DNA from: Coffea arabica
Taxonomy: Eukaryota > Streptophyta > Magnoliopsida > Gentianales > Rubiaceae
Assembly (NCBI RefSeq): GCF_036785885.1
Contig: NC_092320.1
Location: forward strand, 12,401,557-12,465,556
Reading direction: 5' to 3'
DNA: 64,000 nucleotides
This document shows positions 22,588 through 35,169 of the stretch, piece after piece. The number at the start of each line of letters is the position of its first letter. Within the stretch, counting starts at the first letter, position 1. The notes under the pieces are model-generated. The model saw only the letters and a list, made by a program, of their open reading frames with translations, made no database searches and had not been told where the DNA came from. A program made the translations under genes and the position numbers.

Positions 22588-23239
22588 AGTACTGTATTAT
22601 ATACATAACAGTCTCTACAACAACGCTGTTAATTTTGTATGCGTTTTGGGAGAAAAGGAGAGAAAGTAGTGTATGTTTCTTCTGATCTGGTGTCAGATCT
22701 CCTCTCATCCTCAACTCAAGTTGATCCTGTTTCTCTTTTTCTCTTTCTTGGGTTATGTATATGATGATACAACATGCTTCTATTTTCCAAATGACTGAAG
22801 ACTATTGGACAAGGTTTGAGCTAGACGATTATCGGATAGATGTCATTTTGTTTTTTCTTTGAGTATATGTTATTCTGTTTCTCAATATCTATTGCCTTTT
22901 TTTTTTTCCCCTTTTAAATAGTACATGTATTTCACAATTGTAGTGCACTAGACTGGATCCAAATTACAAATTGCAGTTATATATATATATATTAGCACCA
23001 ACTCCCCAGATTGCAGTTGTATCTCCAAGAGCTTGGGCTTCAAGTCAACTTCCAAGTGGTCCATCATCTATGACACTGCCATAATGCTTGCCCATTACAG
23101 CGAATTACTTTGGTGAGCCAATCATGCAATAAAACAGAGCGAGGCCTCATAAAATAATAACCCCTAACGAGCCCATTAGTCTCATAAGGGAACAAGGGCA
23201 TGCGGTAGAAGGACCCAATATGCCGAATTTTGGATACGT
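22588..23239. other. 3' region of 4CL and intergenic DNA
   Basis: The first ~200 bp is probably 3' untranslated region, T-rich as in plant 3' ends. No further gene recognised. Confidence 0.45.
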
Positions 23240-23253
23240 GGTTTGTGCTGATA

Positions 23254-23382
23254 TTTTTTTTTTTTTGGCATCCGTCTTGATTTTTTTTAAGCAAAATCAC
23301 TTAATTTAGTAATTGATGGGAGATAAGATTTGAACCATTGACCTCCCACCCCCATCAAGTTTTAATGCTTTGGTGGTTGGTT
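23254..23382 (-). mobile_element. tRNA-type SINE, reverse orientation
   Basis: Poly-T at the left is followed by TTTAAGCAAAATCACTTAAT and, on the minus strand, GGGAGGTCAATGGTTCAAATC with a box B-like GGTTCAAATC. The same arrangement (poly-T, then GAACTCTTGACCTCCCTTCC) is seen at 48894-49062. Near-identical flanks GGTTTGTGCTGAT (23240-23252) and GGTTTATGCTGGT (23383-23395) look like a diverged target duplication. Confidence 0.6.
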
Positions 23383-23395
23383 GGTTTATGCTGGT

Positions 23396-26091
23396 AAGAA
23401 CGGGTGACTCTCAAGATGCAAAGGAAAGAATTTTCTGGTATAGAAAAAATCATTTCTATTGCTGAATATCAGAATGTGTACACCACAAGAAAAGGATGTC
23501 TAACAAGAAAAAGTGCATCGGAGAGATTAATTGCATGCGCAGCTCAAACGAAACTGGACCTGCACTTGAGAGTTTCTCGCGTACTTTCCATAAGAAATGT
23601 TATCGATATTTGCACAGCGCCACCTACGTATGTTGTGTGTTTGTTGTCTAAACTTTAGGGCAAAAGCTAGCTAACACTTGAGAATAATGAAAAATGTGTA
23701 GTGTATTCATGGTTTGGTTTTTTGGCTATTGGCGACACTTGTTTGTTAACTCTAGCAGCCCTTTCTCCCCCTTTCCTTATCTTTCATTCGGGGTTCAATC
23801 CCATATCAAAACACAAAAACTGATCCATTGGTACAGCAGCTCTTTTGAACGCAGGAGACAGAGAGATCATAAAAATCATAATATTCTCATGACCCCCACT
23901 CCAAGGACTGAAGTGGTGACACATCAGCCTCCAATAGCCGACGTGTCAATTTCTAGGGTCAACTTATGTTGCAATTCTGTCCGCCACCTATAATTCTCTA
24001 CTCTCTCTGCACTGTGCTTTTGCTTTCCTTCCAAAGCATGCAAGAGAAAATAGAGGAGAAGGGGGCTTAGAGTTTTAGTCGTACATCGTAATGTGATTTG
24101 TCCCATTCTATGCCATTTGTCCATATGTTCTTCAGTTCAGACTTAGCAGAAGGTCCAGAACCGGGCGTGCCATTCCACCAATGAGGGTCCAGATTTCAAC
24201 TTGTACGAAAACCAGAAGGCAACCCTCCAGACCTTTGGAAACATGAGAACCCTGTGTGCATGGTGGCTCACGGATGCCTATCCAAAATTCAATTTGTTTC
24301 TGTCCGTTCTTTCTGTCCGTGTGTTGTACCAGACGCAACAAAACAAGAACAATTTTGGGGGAAAATCAGATTTTATTAGGGCTGGAACGGATCAGGATTA
24401 TTTACAGATCGAGTATAAGGTGTATATATATATATACATTCAAATAACCAACGGCCGATTGGACCCAAAAATAGATCCAAAACCAAGACCCAACAGCTCA
24501 GCGGCATCTCAACACCATGATATGATATGATGACAATCAAACGAACAGCTTCTTTGGAAAAGTTGAATCCCCACGCATTTTTGTCTTTAAATTTGAACAT
24601 GAAAATTGGTGAATGATTTGGGGTACAGATCAATGTAAAAGAGGAAGGGAAATGCCATTAGCTGGCTGCTCTAATTTGGACGCTCCTCTTGAAAAGTGAC
24701 TCAAACCATTATTTTTTATTTATACAGCTCTATGCGGGGATCTCGTGACAATTGTAGGTACGGTAAAATAATAATAATGTTGCAAATGTAACTACGTTGC
24801 GATGGTCATCCAAATTTCATCTTCTCAAAAGAAGAAAAAGTAAAATAAGGTTAATCATTCATTAGTACTAGTAAAAAAGTGTTGAAGATTTCAACAATAT
24901 CATCATTTGATTTTCCTCTTCTTGTTAGTGAATGCTCAAAATGCAAAATTATCCAAAAAGAGATAATAGTGCAGATGTTGCGACGAAAGTTTACCTTTTC
25001 AAGTCAAATGATCGAGAAACTTCTTTGTAGAATTAATACATATATACTGACGATGCTCATGAACGCACTAAAACATGCACAAAGAAAAGAAAAGGAAAGA
25101 AATAAATCCTGCGAAAGAAATAATGCTGAACAATGTGGTACTGCTACAAATTGTTGGTTTCCTGTACAGTCGTTACCATTACCTCGACACTATAGTTTTG
25201 CATATGCTTGAATAGGAAAATTCCATCTGCTGTCCACCGCTTGAGACCTGTGCCAAAATCACATTTTTATGTCCTCCACTCATAAAGTCGGTTATATACA
25301 TGAAATGGGTACCAAGGAATAAGCCCAAAAAAAAAAAAAAAGGGAAAAAAGAATGCAAGCAAGGCCAAAATGGAAAATTTGAAAGATGGGGAGGACAAAT
25401 ATTCAGGAGACTGGTTCCGAAACAAAGTCTTCTTTTATGAGAAGGAAGGTAACAATTTCATTATATATTGCGTAGGAAACCAGTCTGATAAGTACAATTG
25501 TACGCGTTTCCATCTAATATGTTCGGTTTTCTGAACATACATTTTTTGTTGGATAAACACTAAAAAGATCATTATTTTCCCGCAGAGAAATCGTTAAGAC
25601 AGGCAAAGCTACCACCCCACTGGTTTATCAATGTTCTTTTAATCACGATCCTTGTTTTTGTTCAACATTTTTTGTTCTCAAATCTGAATCATATAATCAC
25701 TTTTTCTGTGTTAGAAATTACTATTGTTCATTAAGAACCTTTACCACTCTAGCCAGAACTAGATATGCTGACATCCTTCAGCATTTTATACTTGTGACTA
25801 TATGTGGAGAGTCATTTCATGTGGCCTAGTTAGGTGCAATAGCGACTAAATTGATGTTGACAATAGTAGGAGTTTTGGATAGCAACTATGTAACTAGCGT
25901 GTCCATTGATGAAATATGACTATGCTTCTTATCTTTTCTCCAATGCAACTTGTTTCTAGGAAGTCCTTATGCCCAGATGTAATTAATACTGCAGTTGAAT
26001 TTTGGTTTTCTTGATGGAATAATCAAAGTTGGATTAATCCTACTGAAACCCACTCAAAGTTACGCTTACTTGAAAATCCATCTTTGCAATC
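23396..26091. other. Intergenic, no gene recognised
   Basis: About 2.7 kb with many short frames, none matching a recognised family. A small TA microsatellite sits near 24424. Nothing else supported. Confidence 0.45.
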
Positions 26092-26094
26092 TAA

Positions 26095-26475
26095 GGCACC
26101 ATTGGGATGGAAGAAAAGGGAAGGAGAGAGCTTCAGTGGAAAAGAAAAGAAAAGAAAAGAAAAGAAAAGAGAGGAGAGTAGAGGAAAACTTGAGTTCATC
26201 CGTCTTATTTGAGTTATGAGAGCAAAAGAAAGAAATCTATCATGCACTAATTATGTTTTTATCTATAATTTAAAAGTCTAATTTATAAATACATGATATG
26301 ATACGAAAATTTAAAATTTTCATTGATTTTGGTATCTTTTTCCTCCATTTTCTGCCCACTTTTGAGCAGAGAGTAGATTGACAAAGAGTAACAAAATCTC
26401 ATCCCTCCCTCTTCCTCCTAATCCTTTTCTTTCCTTTCCCTCCCACTTCCTCAAAACAAACAAACAAATAGTGCC
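26095..26475. mobile_element. Tourist-like MITE (TAA target site)
   Basis: The left end GGCACCATTGGGATGGAAGA and inverted right end GGCACTATTTGTTTGTTTGT form terminal repeats with TAA on each side (26092-26094 and 26476-26478), the target preference of Harbinger/Tourist elements. It contains a GAAAA microsatellite near 26140-26172 and a CT-rich mirror near the right end. Confidence 0.65.
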
Positions 26476-26478
26476 TAA

Positions 26479-28521
26479 ATTAACCAACTATTGATCTTTA
26501 TTTGTGCTGTCATCTTATCAACCATCCGTGCATGAAAATTTATTAAGCAATCATGTTCACTCATGCAGGCAATGTCGTACCCCATCAGAATTGGCCATCA
26601 TTGATGGCACCAAATCTTGGATAAAAGCACGAGAGAATTGATTCTGATCTGTTTTATGACACACCCTTGTAGCCAAAATAAATACTATCAATGTAATGCA
26701 TCCAAATTTCAAAAAGAAGAAAGGTGAACAATGCATAGAAGACCAAAAGTGTCCTGGTGGGGGTTGGGGGGCGGGGGGACCCTCCTTTTTTAAGTCATGG
26801 GATGGCAGCGAAGCAACACCACAAAAGCAACATGAAGAGATACTCCAAAGTCGAGTTTCAACATCAGGAGCTGCACCAGCACACATATGCACTTCAACAA
26901 AGAGTAAGAGATGAGGCTTCATCTTTTCACAATCTTATTCATCGTGTTTCAACCATTACAGTCTTACTTCGAAGTTTACAAACTCCAATACTAGAGAGAG
27001 AGAGAGAAGCAGGATGAATTGGGAGATGAACAGCGCAGGTATATGACTTAAACACAGTAAGAGTCATTATCCACGTGTAGATAGAGAAGAGAAGAGAAGC
27101 GAAGGCAGTAGTCATGAGTCTCATGGGTCAGACCTTCTTCCATGATGACCCCATAAATCTTTAAAAATCCGACACAACTCAAACATGTCGACCACACATC
27201 TCAGTTTTTAGTTCCTACATAGGAAATTCCATTTCTAGATGCAAAAACCACAGGCTCCCCACCGCATCATCACCGCTTCTGTCTAAATTTTGCCATTTCT
27301 TCGTTTCCTCGGTCTCCCCCTCTCTCAAGTCTCAACCCCAAGATAGAACCAGGGCTTTAAACGGCTGTCAGTCTCTACTGCAGCATGTTTGCTTTGGTAC
27401 ATTAAAATATATATGCACATTTTCTTAAAATGAAGAGAAGGCAATTCCTAGCAATTTTACTTCATTTGATTATTTTTGAGCTTGCAAAATGGGGTGCGGC
27501 CATAACGACCGATCATGCCAGCAAAGAACAAGAAAAGGATTGTTGCGGTGTAAATTATTCGTAAAGATAAGGTCTGAGACATGTGCGGTGGGGATTAATG
27601 AGGTGCAAGAAGAGACATGCCTTGGAATCGTTGCATATAAATAAATAAAAATGGTCTTAACTTGGAATTAATGTTTCTGCCTTGGAATCTTATGGCTAAG
27701 TATATTCCAACAATTTGTTGCGTCTCAGATTATGTTGTGTCCGCTAATAACGGACAATGGTCACCGCAATTATAGCCGACAGCCAAGATTATGTTGACGT
27801 GATTACAAAACGTTACGTTATCTTTATTATTTTTGCTAATGCAGGAAGAAGCCCATTCTTTAGAATGAATTATTCAAAGGGAGCAAATTCTGCCATTGTT
27901 TTTCTGCGTTACTTCGTGTATACTTGTTTCTACAGTGGAAATAGAGCATCCCCATGTGCTTCGCTCAGTTACCTTCACTGCTAGTGGGTTTAATGAAATG
28001 TCAAATTTGAGGGTAGAGAGATTCATTCGAGATGTGATGCAGGGTAGATAGACAGCTTAGTCGTCCGTTAGGCTCTTAGCCATTATGTATATATATATAT
28101 ATATATTTCCGAGTGGTTCAAAGGCTGTTGATTTAAGATTGGTGAAACAATAGTACGTAAGAGGGGCAGTCCAATCAAAATTGAATTTTTAGTGGATCAG
28201 ATTAATTGAGGTACAAAATAATTTTGAGGCGGTCAGAGCTGATGACACTATGCAAAATTAAATGTATTAATTGCTTGACTTTATACACTAACAAGAGATT
28301 GTTTATGCAGATGATTTTGGAACAAATTGGTTGACAAATAGCGCTAGCCGTACGTTAATGGAAAATGATACAATCTAAAAATAATTTTAGGTGATCCAAA
28401 AAAATGTTTAGCGTATGGCTCCTTGCAAGCACCTGTGTGGTGTTAGTTTTATCTACTATGCAAAATATTGCCTGCCAATCAATTAATGTCTCTTTTATCG
28501 GGAACTTGGTGTTAAAAGAAA
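26479..28521. other. Intergenic, no gene recognised
   Basis: Contains GA and TA microsatellites (near 26995 and 28087). The short frames show no domains. No gene could be supported in these 2 kb. Confidence 0.45.
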
Positions 28522-28886
28522 GGGATAAAAAATCTCAGCGGCCACTAAACAACTGGTCAGATCATATATTGGCTATTAAACTATTTTTCGTCAGTAATTG
28601 ATCACTAAACAACTTAATCAGTAAACTCGTGACCATTTAGTTGATAATTGCTCTTAATCTGTAAAATTAGCAATTAATCTGTGAAATAGGGTATCGTAAT
28701 TGTTGGACAAAATTACCCCGCACTTTGCCACATGTACAGCTAATTTCATATATTAAGAACAATTATCGACTAAATGGTCACGAATTTACTGATTAAGTTG
28801 TTTAGTGACTAATTACTGATGAAAAATAGTTTGATGATCAAAACATAATCTGACCAATAGTTTAGTGGTCGCTTAGGTTTTTTGCC
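28522..28886. mobile_element. Fold-back element, probably a short Mutator-like MITE
   Basis: About 365 bp in which the first ~130 bp (GGGATAAAAAATCTCAGCGG..., CCACTAAACAACTGGTCAGA) is repeated inverted at the right end (CCAATAGTTTAGTGGTCGCT, GTTTTTTGCC). The arms include TCAGTAATTGATCACTAAAC and its inverse. The spacer is only about 80-100 bp. Flanking A-runs prevent a firm target duplication call. Confidence 0.7.
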
Positions 28887-30190
28887 AAAAAAAAAAAAAC
28901 ACTTTTTTTTTGGCATAGAAGACGAAAGAGTGCAGGCATATTTACATCATCTTTGGATCTGACGAAAAAATTATAGTACTAATTTATAGTACTTCAGTGG
29001 TTGCCAACTGTGAAATGATAAGAGGTTAAGTTTGACTCGAGGAGTGATCGTAAGTATTGGTTTCAAGACTACGAGTATAAATTTGTTCCCTGTCGACGGC
29101 TAAAGTATTCTTTGGAATTTCTTTATTGCTAATCCGTGCTGATTCAAAGCTATTAGCTCCAGAAACATGAGGTCTTCGTTGACAAATCAAAACTAATCAT
29201 TGGCGACAAGCTTTTGAGGCAATAATTTAGTACTAAATTAATCAATCAAGCTACATGTATTCAATTAACTGAAGCCTTGGACCTCCGTGAAGGAACAATG
29301 AGATTCGTTCCAGGAGGGAGATGAAACAAGAATCGCCTTGATCAGAATCATATGCATACTTGCGAGGACAAGCAAGATGATTCGAAGATGGAACCCCAGT
29401 AGCACAGTCAATGGTGGAGCAAACCTAAAAACGTACTTTAATTGCAAGAAGAAGTGAGTTGGGGAAAATTATGTGAGGTGCATTATTATATTGCGTAATT
29501 GGTCTAGTCAAGATGGGTTATCTTAATCACTTTCATGTACTTTAATTGGAATTTTAGAGCAAGATCTCAACTCCTCTCTCTGTCCTAGGTAAACAAAGGG
29601 TGGCAAGCCAAAACGAAGCCATGATTGGACCCATGATTAGATGGCCAAAATCGATGTATTCATTATTAGACTACAGAAAAACAAGTGAGACATGTAGAAA
29701 CAATAAATAATTATCACGTAGTATATTTGCTAATCTTTTTCATAATCCTTTATTCAAATACTTTTTTTAAAAAAAAAAAAAAAACTACAAAGCAACTATA
29801 GAATTGCAAGGATTTTTATGGACCGACAAGGGAGATGGAATGCTGCCATTGATGGACGCGACAACCATTTGATTCATCCACTGATATTTGCAGGTATTTG
29901 TCTCGGTCTCCCTCACTCTCATGTGGAAAATAATCCAATGTCCTCCATTTTTGAACTCGAGACCTCCTATTAATTGTATTATCTGTGGCTTCTGGTACAG
30001 TAAACCTTAGCACCCCATATGATTCGATACTAGTATACATACTACACAGAACATACATGCATACTTCCCCTCGTCCACTTTATATCTAATCTAATCCAAT
30101 TTTGTAGTTTTCTGCTCCTCTTTTCCTTTCATAGATTGCTTTGATTTTTCCTTGACATCCTCTTTCACACACAACACACACTTGACATTT
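28887..30190. other. Intergenic, no gene recognised
   Basis: A stretch near 29000-29090 has weak SINE-like box words (AGTGGTTGCCAACTG, GGTTAAGTTTGACTC), but no boundaries. The last few hundred bases are the presumed promoter of the zinc-finger gene. Confidence 0.4.
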
Positions 30191-30191
30191 T

Positions 30192-30199
30192 CTATATAA
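30192..30199 (+). promoter_or_regulatory. TATA-like box of the zinc-finger gene
   Basis: CTATATAA about 205 bp before the start codon at 30398, followed by a C/T-rich leader. The distance allows a ~170-base 5' untranslated region. Position-based inference only. Confidence 0.45.
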
Positions 30200-30397
30200 C
30201 GTCCTCTCAACACGCTTTACTTACCTACCTCATCAGCTATCTCTTATCTCTGCTAGTCTTCCTAACTATGCCCGTTGCATGAACTCCAATTTCTTCTCTA
30301 GAGTTTCTTGATAAAAAATTTCAAACCTGATCCCATATTTCTCTAGTACAAGTTGAATTTTCTTCTTGTTTTTCTTCTTCCTTGACAAATCTTAACC

Positions 30398-30889
30398 ATG
30401 AATTACGAACCAAGCACGGCCCTTAACTTGGGTCTAACCAACAATGACCTCAACCTAGACCTAATCCTAGACCGATCAACATCTTCCTTATCCTCATCTC
30501 CTCTAAATCCATCAGAACCACGGGTTTTTTCTTGCAACTATTGCAGAAGGAAGTTTTATAGTTCACAAGCATTAGGAGGCCACCAAAACGCTCACAAACT
30601 TGAAAGAACCTTAGCTAAAAAGAGCCGCGAGCTAAGTTCAGCTGTTCGGCCGCATTCGGGCTCTAGCAGCCGATCAGGGTCCGTTTCTAGTGCTCCAAAT
30701 CACGTTCAGCCGCCCATCATGGGCCACGATCATCACGGGCATAGGCGATTTACGAGCGATACGAGCTATGGAAGAAGAGAGATGGATTACGATTCGAGGA
30801 TAGAAAGCCATCATTGGAGCAGTAGAGTATATAAGCCTGAAAGTGTGCAAGAAGATTATAGCCAGATTGATTTGTCTCTGCGGCTGTGA
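30398..30889 (+). CDS. Single C2H2 (QALGGH) zinc-finger repressor with EAR motif
   Basis: A 163-aa intronless nuclear regulator of the plant one-finger C2H2 class (ZFP1/ZFP3/ZFP4/LATE FLOWERING-like). The finger is FSCNYCRRKFYSSQALGGHQ with C46, C49, H62 and H66, and the plant-specific QALGGH at 57-62 that contacts DNA. The C-terminus IDLSLRL is an LxLxL EAR motif, which in this family recruits TOPLESS-type co-repressors. The N-terminus also has Leu-rich EAR-like words (LNLGL, LNLDLIL). The middle is Ser-rich and His-rich (GHDHHGH) and probably disordered. Related members act in hormone responses, trichomes or flowering time; which role applies here cannot be read from the sequence. Confidence 0.9.
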   Translation: MNYEPSTALNLGLTNNDLNLDLILDRSTSSLSSSPLNPSEPRVFSCNYCRRKFYSSQALGGHQNAHKLERTLAKKSRELSSAVRPHSGSSSRSGSVSSAPNHVQPPIMGHDHHGHRRFTSDTSYGRREMDYDSRIESHHWSSRVYKPESVQEDYSQIDLSLRL

Positions 30890-33800
30890 TTTTTTCCCAA
30901 GAGTTTATCTAGATGTAGTACTCTAATTTTTTTTATTTTTTTTATTTTTTATGCAGCATCAAGTTTGTGTCTTGTCGAGGTATCTATAAATTAATTCAAG
31001 AAGGATTCAAGACAAAATGCTTGATATGAAAATTATGGAAGGTTATGCATCTTTTTGCAAGGAAGTTTCTAAAAATAGAAAGTAGAAACTCCATGCATGA
31101 AACTTGGCATTATTGATCTGAAACATATGATGAACCATTATTAGGGATTTTTACCCCACAAATTGCATTGAGAAAATACTAGTGACTTTTAATTGTCAAA
31201 TTTAGATCCGCCCGATAGGCTGGAAGGATTGGTTGAGGAATAACATTCGCATTAAAACTTTTAATGCAAGAAATGTGGAATTTAGCTATAATTAATTAAC
31301 AAGATGGCTTACATCTTTCTGGATAAACAGGGGAAGGAGAAGTAAGGCATAAAACCTGCCCTGCACTGCACGTAGCCAGGGATGTTCCTATATCTTATAT
31401 ATATAGACCACTCCGCCGGTGCCCGCCCTTAGCTTAAATTATTTATCAGAGTAAGCTTAGCAAATCAACATATAGTGTTTGTAGATATTTTTTTTTTCTT
31501 TGTTGGCTCTCCGTCTGGAAGTTTTCATATCTAAAGTACGCTTTTTGGTACTTAATACATTGTCGAATGATTTCGGCGTGCTCCAAAATTGATATATTTC
31601 AGGGTCCACTTGATTCATTACAAAATGCTACTTGGCATGGATCCATAAGATTTGAAGGAGGTACGATGTGGTTTGATCCTCAATTTATGTGCCGAGAAAA
31701 ATGCGACTATTGAAACTTTTCCTACTTTTTAATTTCATGATATTCTTGAAGTTGATACGGATGCTATTGATCGACATGAGAGAAAGAGAGAGGAAAAAAA
31801 GAAGGATTAATGTCGTTTGGCGTCCTTTGAGTTTGCATTGATTCTACTTTTGTATCTTTAACTTTTCTTTTAGATATTTTGCACCCTTTAGTTATCGAAG
31901 TATCTCAAGTTACCTCATTCACTCATTTCATATTGTGAATAAAACAACATACAAAAACATACGTACGTGTTGATTCATTTTCTCTCTCTGTCTCCGAAAT
32001 CAATTTAAAATTTGTTTTTTTTTTTTTAAGAGGAAGAGTTATTTGGTGTTTACGCACATATTTGCTTGCACACTTTCACTAAGAACATGCAAAACTACAG
32101 TAATTTTAGGGCGCAAATTTTTCAATGCAAAAATCGAAGGTTGAGGGAGCAAAGTGTTTAAAACCAAAGTTCAAGGTGTAGCTGAGAATATTGGAATTGT
32201 TAAGGGCGTAAAGTTCAATTAGTCCAAAAATTGGCTGACGCTGAGAACAACTTGACAAGATTCCTTAGAAAATGATATGGCAAATAGAAATTGCCTGCCG
32301 ATATAATCACTGGTCTACTCATCTAAGCCATCGACTAATCAACTTTTTCTTTTCTTTTGTATGTACAACTTTTGTATGTTTCAGTAGGCAGCCACAAGGA
32401 GAAAATGAAACGAGAGATGGTCCTTTTTGTCTCCTTCCAGCAGCCTGACGACGATGTATTCACTGTATCCTGCGTATAACAGAGTTAATTAAGCCTCACC
32501 ACCACCATCCCGTGTATTTAAAATTTGACCAACACTATCTATATATGAGATTTCCAGTGATCGCTAACGATGACGCAGTAGATAAACTATGTCTGAGCGA
32601 GAACATTAAACATGAAGCACAATTACATAGGGCAACATGCTTGATTAAAAGGTCCTAACCCACAATTATAATTCAATACCATAATATAGTTCAACTTTCA
32701 GTTAATTTCTTGATTGCTTTCTCTTGAATTTACCGACTCTCGCTGTAACTGATCATATGCTCGATGGAGTCAAATTGTTCATGGAGCTCTTTCTGAAAAA
32801 CTCTAGCTGGAGGATTGTTGACGCTTGCGGAGATGGTAGCGTCGTGCTGTTAGACTCTCTCTTTTTTTTTTTTTTTTTTTTAAAGTTATTCTTTTCAATA
32901 GAGAAGGGGAGATTTCAGATTGAATCCAATACTTACAATTCTTTCTTAGTATCTCAAGCTTAGCCACCTGCGAAGATGGTAGTGTTTGTGCTGCTAGGCT
33001 TTGATAAGATATAATACAGTTTGTCTTCCTTCCTTGTGACTTGATGATAAGGTCTCATTCTTGTCTCCCACAATGGTTTTCTACAACTTTTACCCGGCCG
33101 GCTGATTCTTGGATTCACTTTCTCACTGCCTCCCAACAATCTATACGTAGCTTTCACTTGAGGCGACTATATAAGAGTTCTAAGAAATTTAACAGATTCA
33201 GATTGAAGGGTTTTATCATTCGACTAGCTCAATTTAACGTGAGTTGAATTCTTTCTATGGAATTTTTTTCCCCGTATTCTTCAGCACCACGTAGGATTTC
33301 GATATCAACAGTCCTACAACGGAAACGTAAATAATTTGCATACTCCAAAAGTTTCTTATTTCAGGAGTCTGCAATCAAAACATCTTGAACACAAACCAAT
33401 CATTTGTAGCTTATTGGTCAGTCGGCTAGTTCAGAAATTGGAAAAATCCAGCTATAGCTTCTCCGAACTGTAATGCATGGACGTGTGGCCATGTAATGGG
33501 AAGACCGCTTTCCATTGTGTCTGATTCTTGCATTTAACATCTTTGGTGGTCCTCGACAATGGCGACGAATTCATACGTCTAAAAAACTAGCATTTGTGGT
33601 CCTTTACAGTTTCCCTTCTTATCTGCATTTATAGGGCCCTCGATTTGAACGTGGCCCGTAATAGGATTGTTTGATTCCTATGAAATAATTAAGCTAAATA
33701 AAAATAGAGAGATTTCACATAATATCTAAGTGTTGTGTCCCCTTGTGCAAAGAAATAGTGCAAGTCAAAAATGAAGGAAATAACAAAATAAGAAAGAAAG

Positions 33801-33925
33801 CTTCCATGCATGAACTTCTGCCAAAGGGCCTACGTTGTTCCTCAGCCTTTTTTTTTTTTTTTTTTTCAATTTAATCCTTAATATTTGAATGTCGACTTAG
33901 TTTTGTCTCTAAAGTTCCTTTACAA
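30890..33925. other. Intergenic, no gene recognised
   Basis: Three kilobases of AT-rich DNA with poly-T runs (near 32862 and 33848). No frame longer than 80 codons and none with a recognisable domain. Confidence 0.45.
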
Positions 33926-33941
33926 ATCAAATGGACCCTTC

Positions 33942-34137
33942 GCCCCTTCGGGGTTCGATTCCGTGGTTGTAGTCCCAGTTGGAGGAGAGCCACGTCCAGG
34001 GATCGAGTCCCCGCACTATTGTGGCTGGTGATGCTTGGAGCAGGCCTCTCCCAACCCGCAGTGGAATTAGTTGGGTCGTACGATAACCAGTCCACGAGCC
34101 CAAATACCCACTGTCGACAAAAAAAAAAAAAAAAAAA
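33942..34137 (+). mobile_element. Au-type SINE, forward orientation
   Basis: A 196-bp element with an internal box B-like GGGTTCGATTCC near 33951, the conserved GGATCGAGTCCCCGCAC, and a 3' end GAGCCCAAATACCCACTGTC before a long A tail. Identical 16-bp direct repeats ATCAAATGGACCCTTC flank it (33926-33941 and 34138-34153). The perfect duplication and long A tail suggest a young insertion. Confidence 0.88.
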
Positions 34138-34153
34138 ATCAAATGGACCCTTC

Positions 34154-35126
34154 TAACAAAGAATATTATTCAAATCGATGGCTCATATATATATATATGA
34201 CCAACGAAATGAATATTGTGAACCAGTAGTTACTCACAACTACATCAATTAGTCGAAGCATAATTTCATCGTTCGAAATTCTTACTAGCATGTGTATGAA
34301 TTTGAATAGTTTGGCACCAAAAATGAATTTTGAACTGCATCATTTCAACTCAAAGTGAATGTACAGGGGGCTTAATTGCCTACAACAAACACTAATCTGC
34401 TAATGTAGTGCCATTTAGTTGGGCAACCAGAATGCTTGCCCCAGTTCTATTATGGGTGAAAATTACTTTTAACGATATTGTATGAGCGTTTATAAAATAA
34501 GAAAGCAATGGTTAAAATGTCATCCATATATACATCAATTTCTCTCTTGACGCCAAGGTGCAAAATTTTCGCGTTGTGATGTTTGGGGGACTTAATAGGA
34601 CCTTTTGATAGTTTTATAAAATAACTAATCCTTTTGAAAAAGTTCAAGGATCTTCAGGATAATTTATCACAAAAGAATTAGTTAGTTACTCTTTTTTCCC
34701 CCTCTAAGGTTTAAAAAATGGATAGACATTTAAAGTGAATGAATACCAACATCATGCAAATGAGGTTAGTCAAGAAGTAGCCTTTGTTCATCTATAACTC
34801 TCAATGTTCTTGGATCATAATTTATTTATTTTTTTATCATTCAGTTTATACCTTTTGATTAATTTAATTTCAGTTTTTTATATTCTAAAAATCATAACTA
34901 GCAAATAAACTCGGATTCGAGTCAACCCATTCACATTAGGCACTCTTAACACAACTGAACTGACAATTCCGACTGTATCCATATGGGACACATTAAGGTT
35001 GATTACAGCAAAATCGGGGACTTTCAATCAACCTTTTCCAAGCAGCTTGTTCCATTTAAGGCTATAGGGAGTTGCTTTCAATCATCATTTTGTCATGCTC
35101 CCCGTCCAATGCAACCGCTGAAATGA

Positions 35127-35169
<43 letters not shown>

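Noticed and set aside
26557-26922. 121-codon minus-strand frame
   Set aside because: No domain, low-complexity patches, and competing frames on the other strand of similar length; chance frame.
34450-34647. Minus-strand frame with VYMDDIL, reminiscent of a reverse transcriptase YxDD motif
   Set aside because: The surrounding residues do not follow any reverse transcriptase family and no other domain of such an element is nearby; a four-residue match is too weak.
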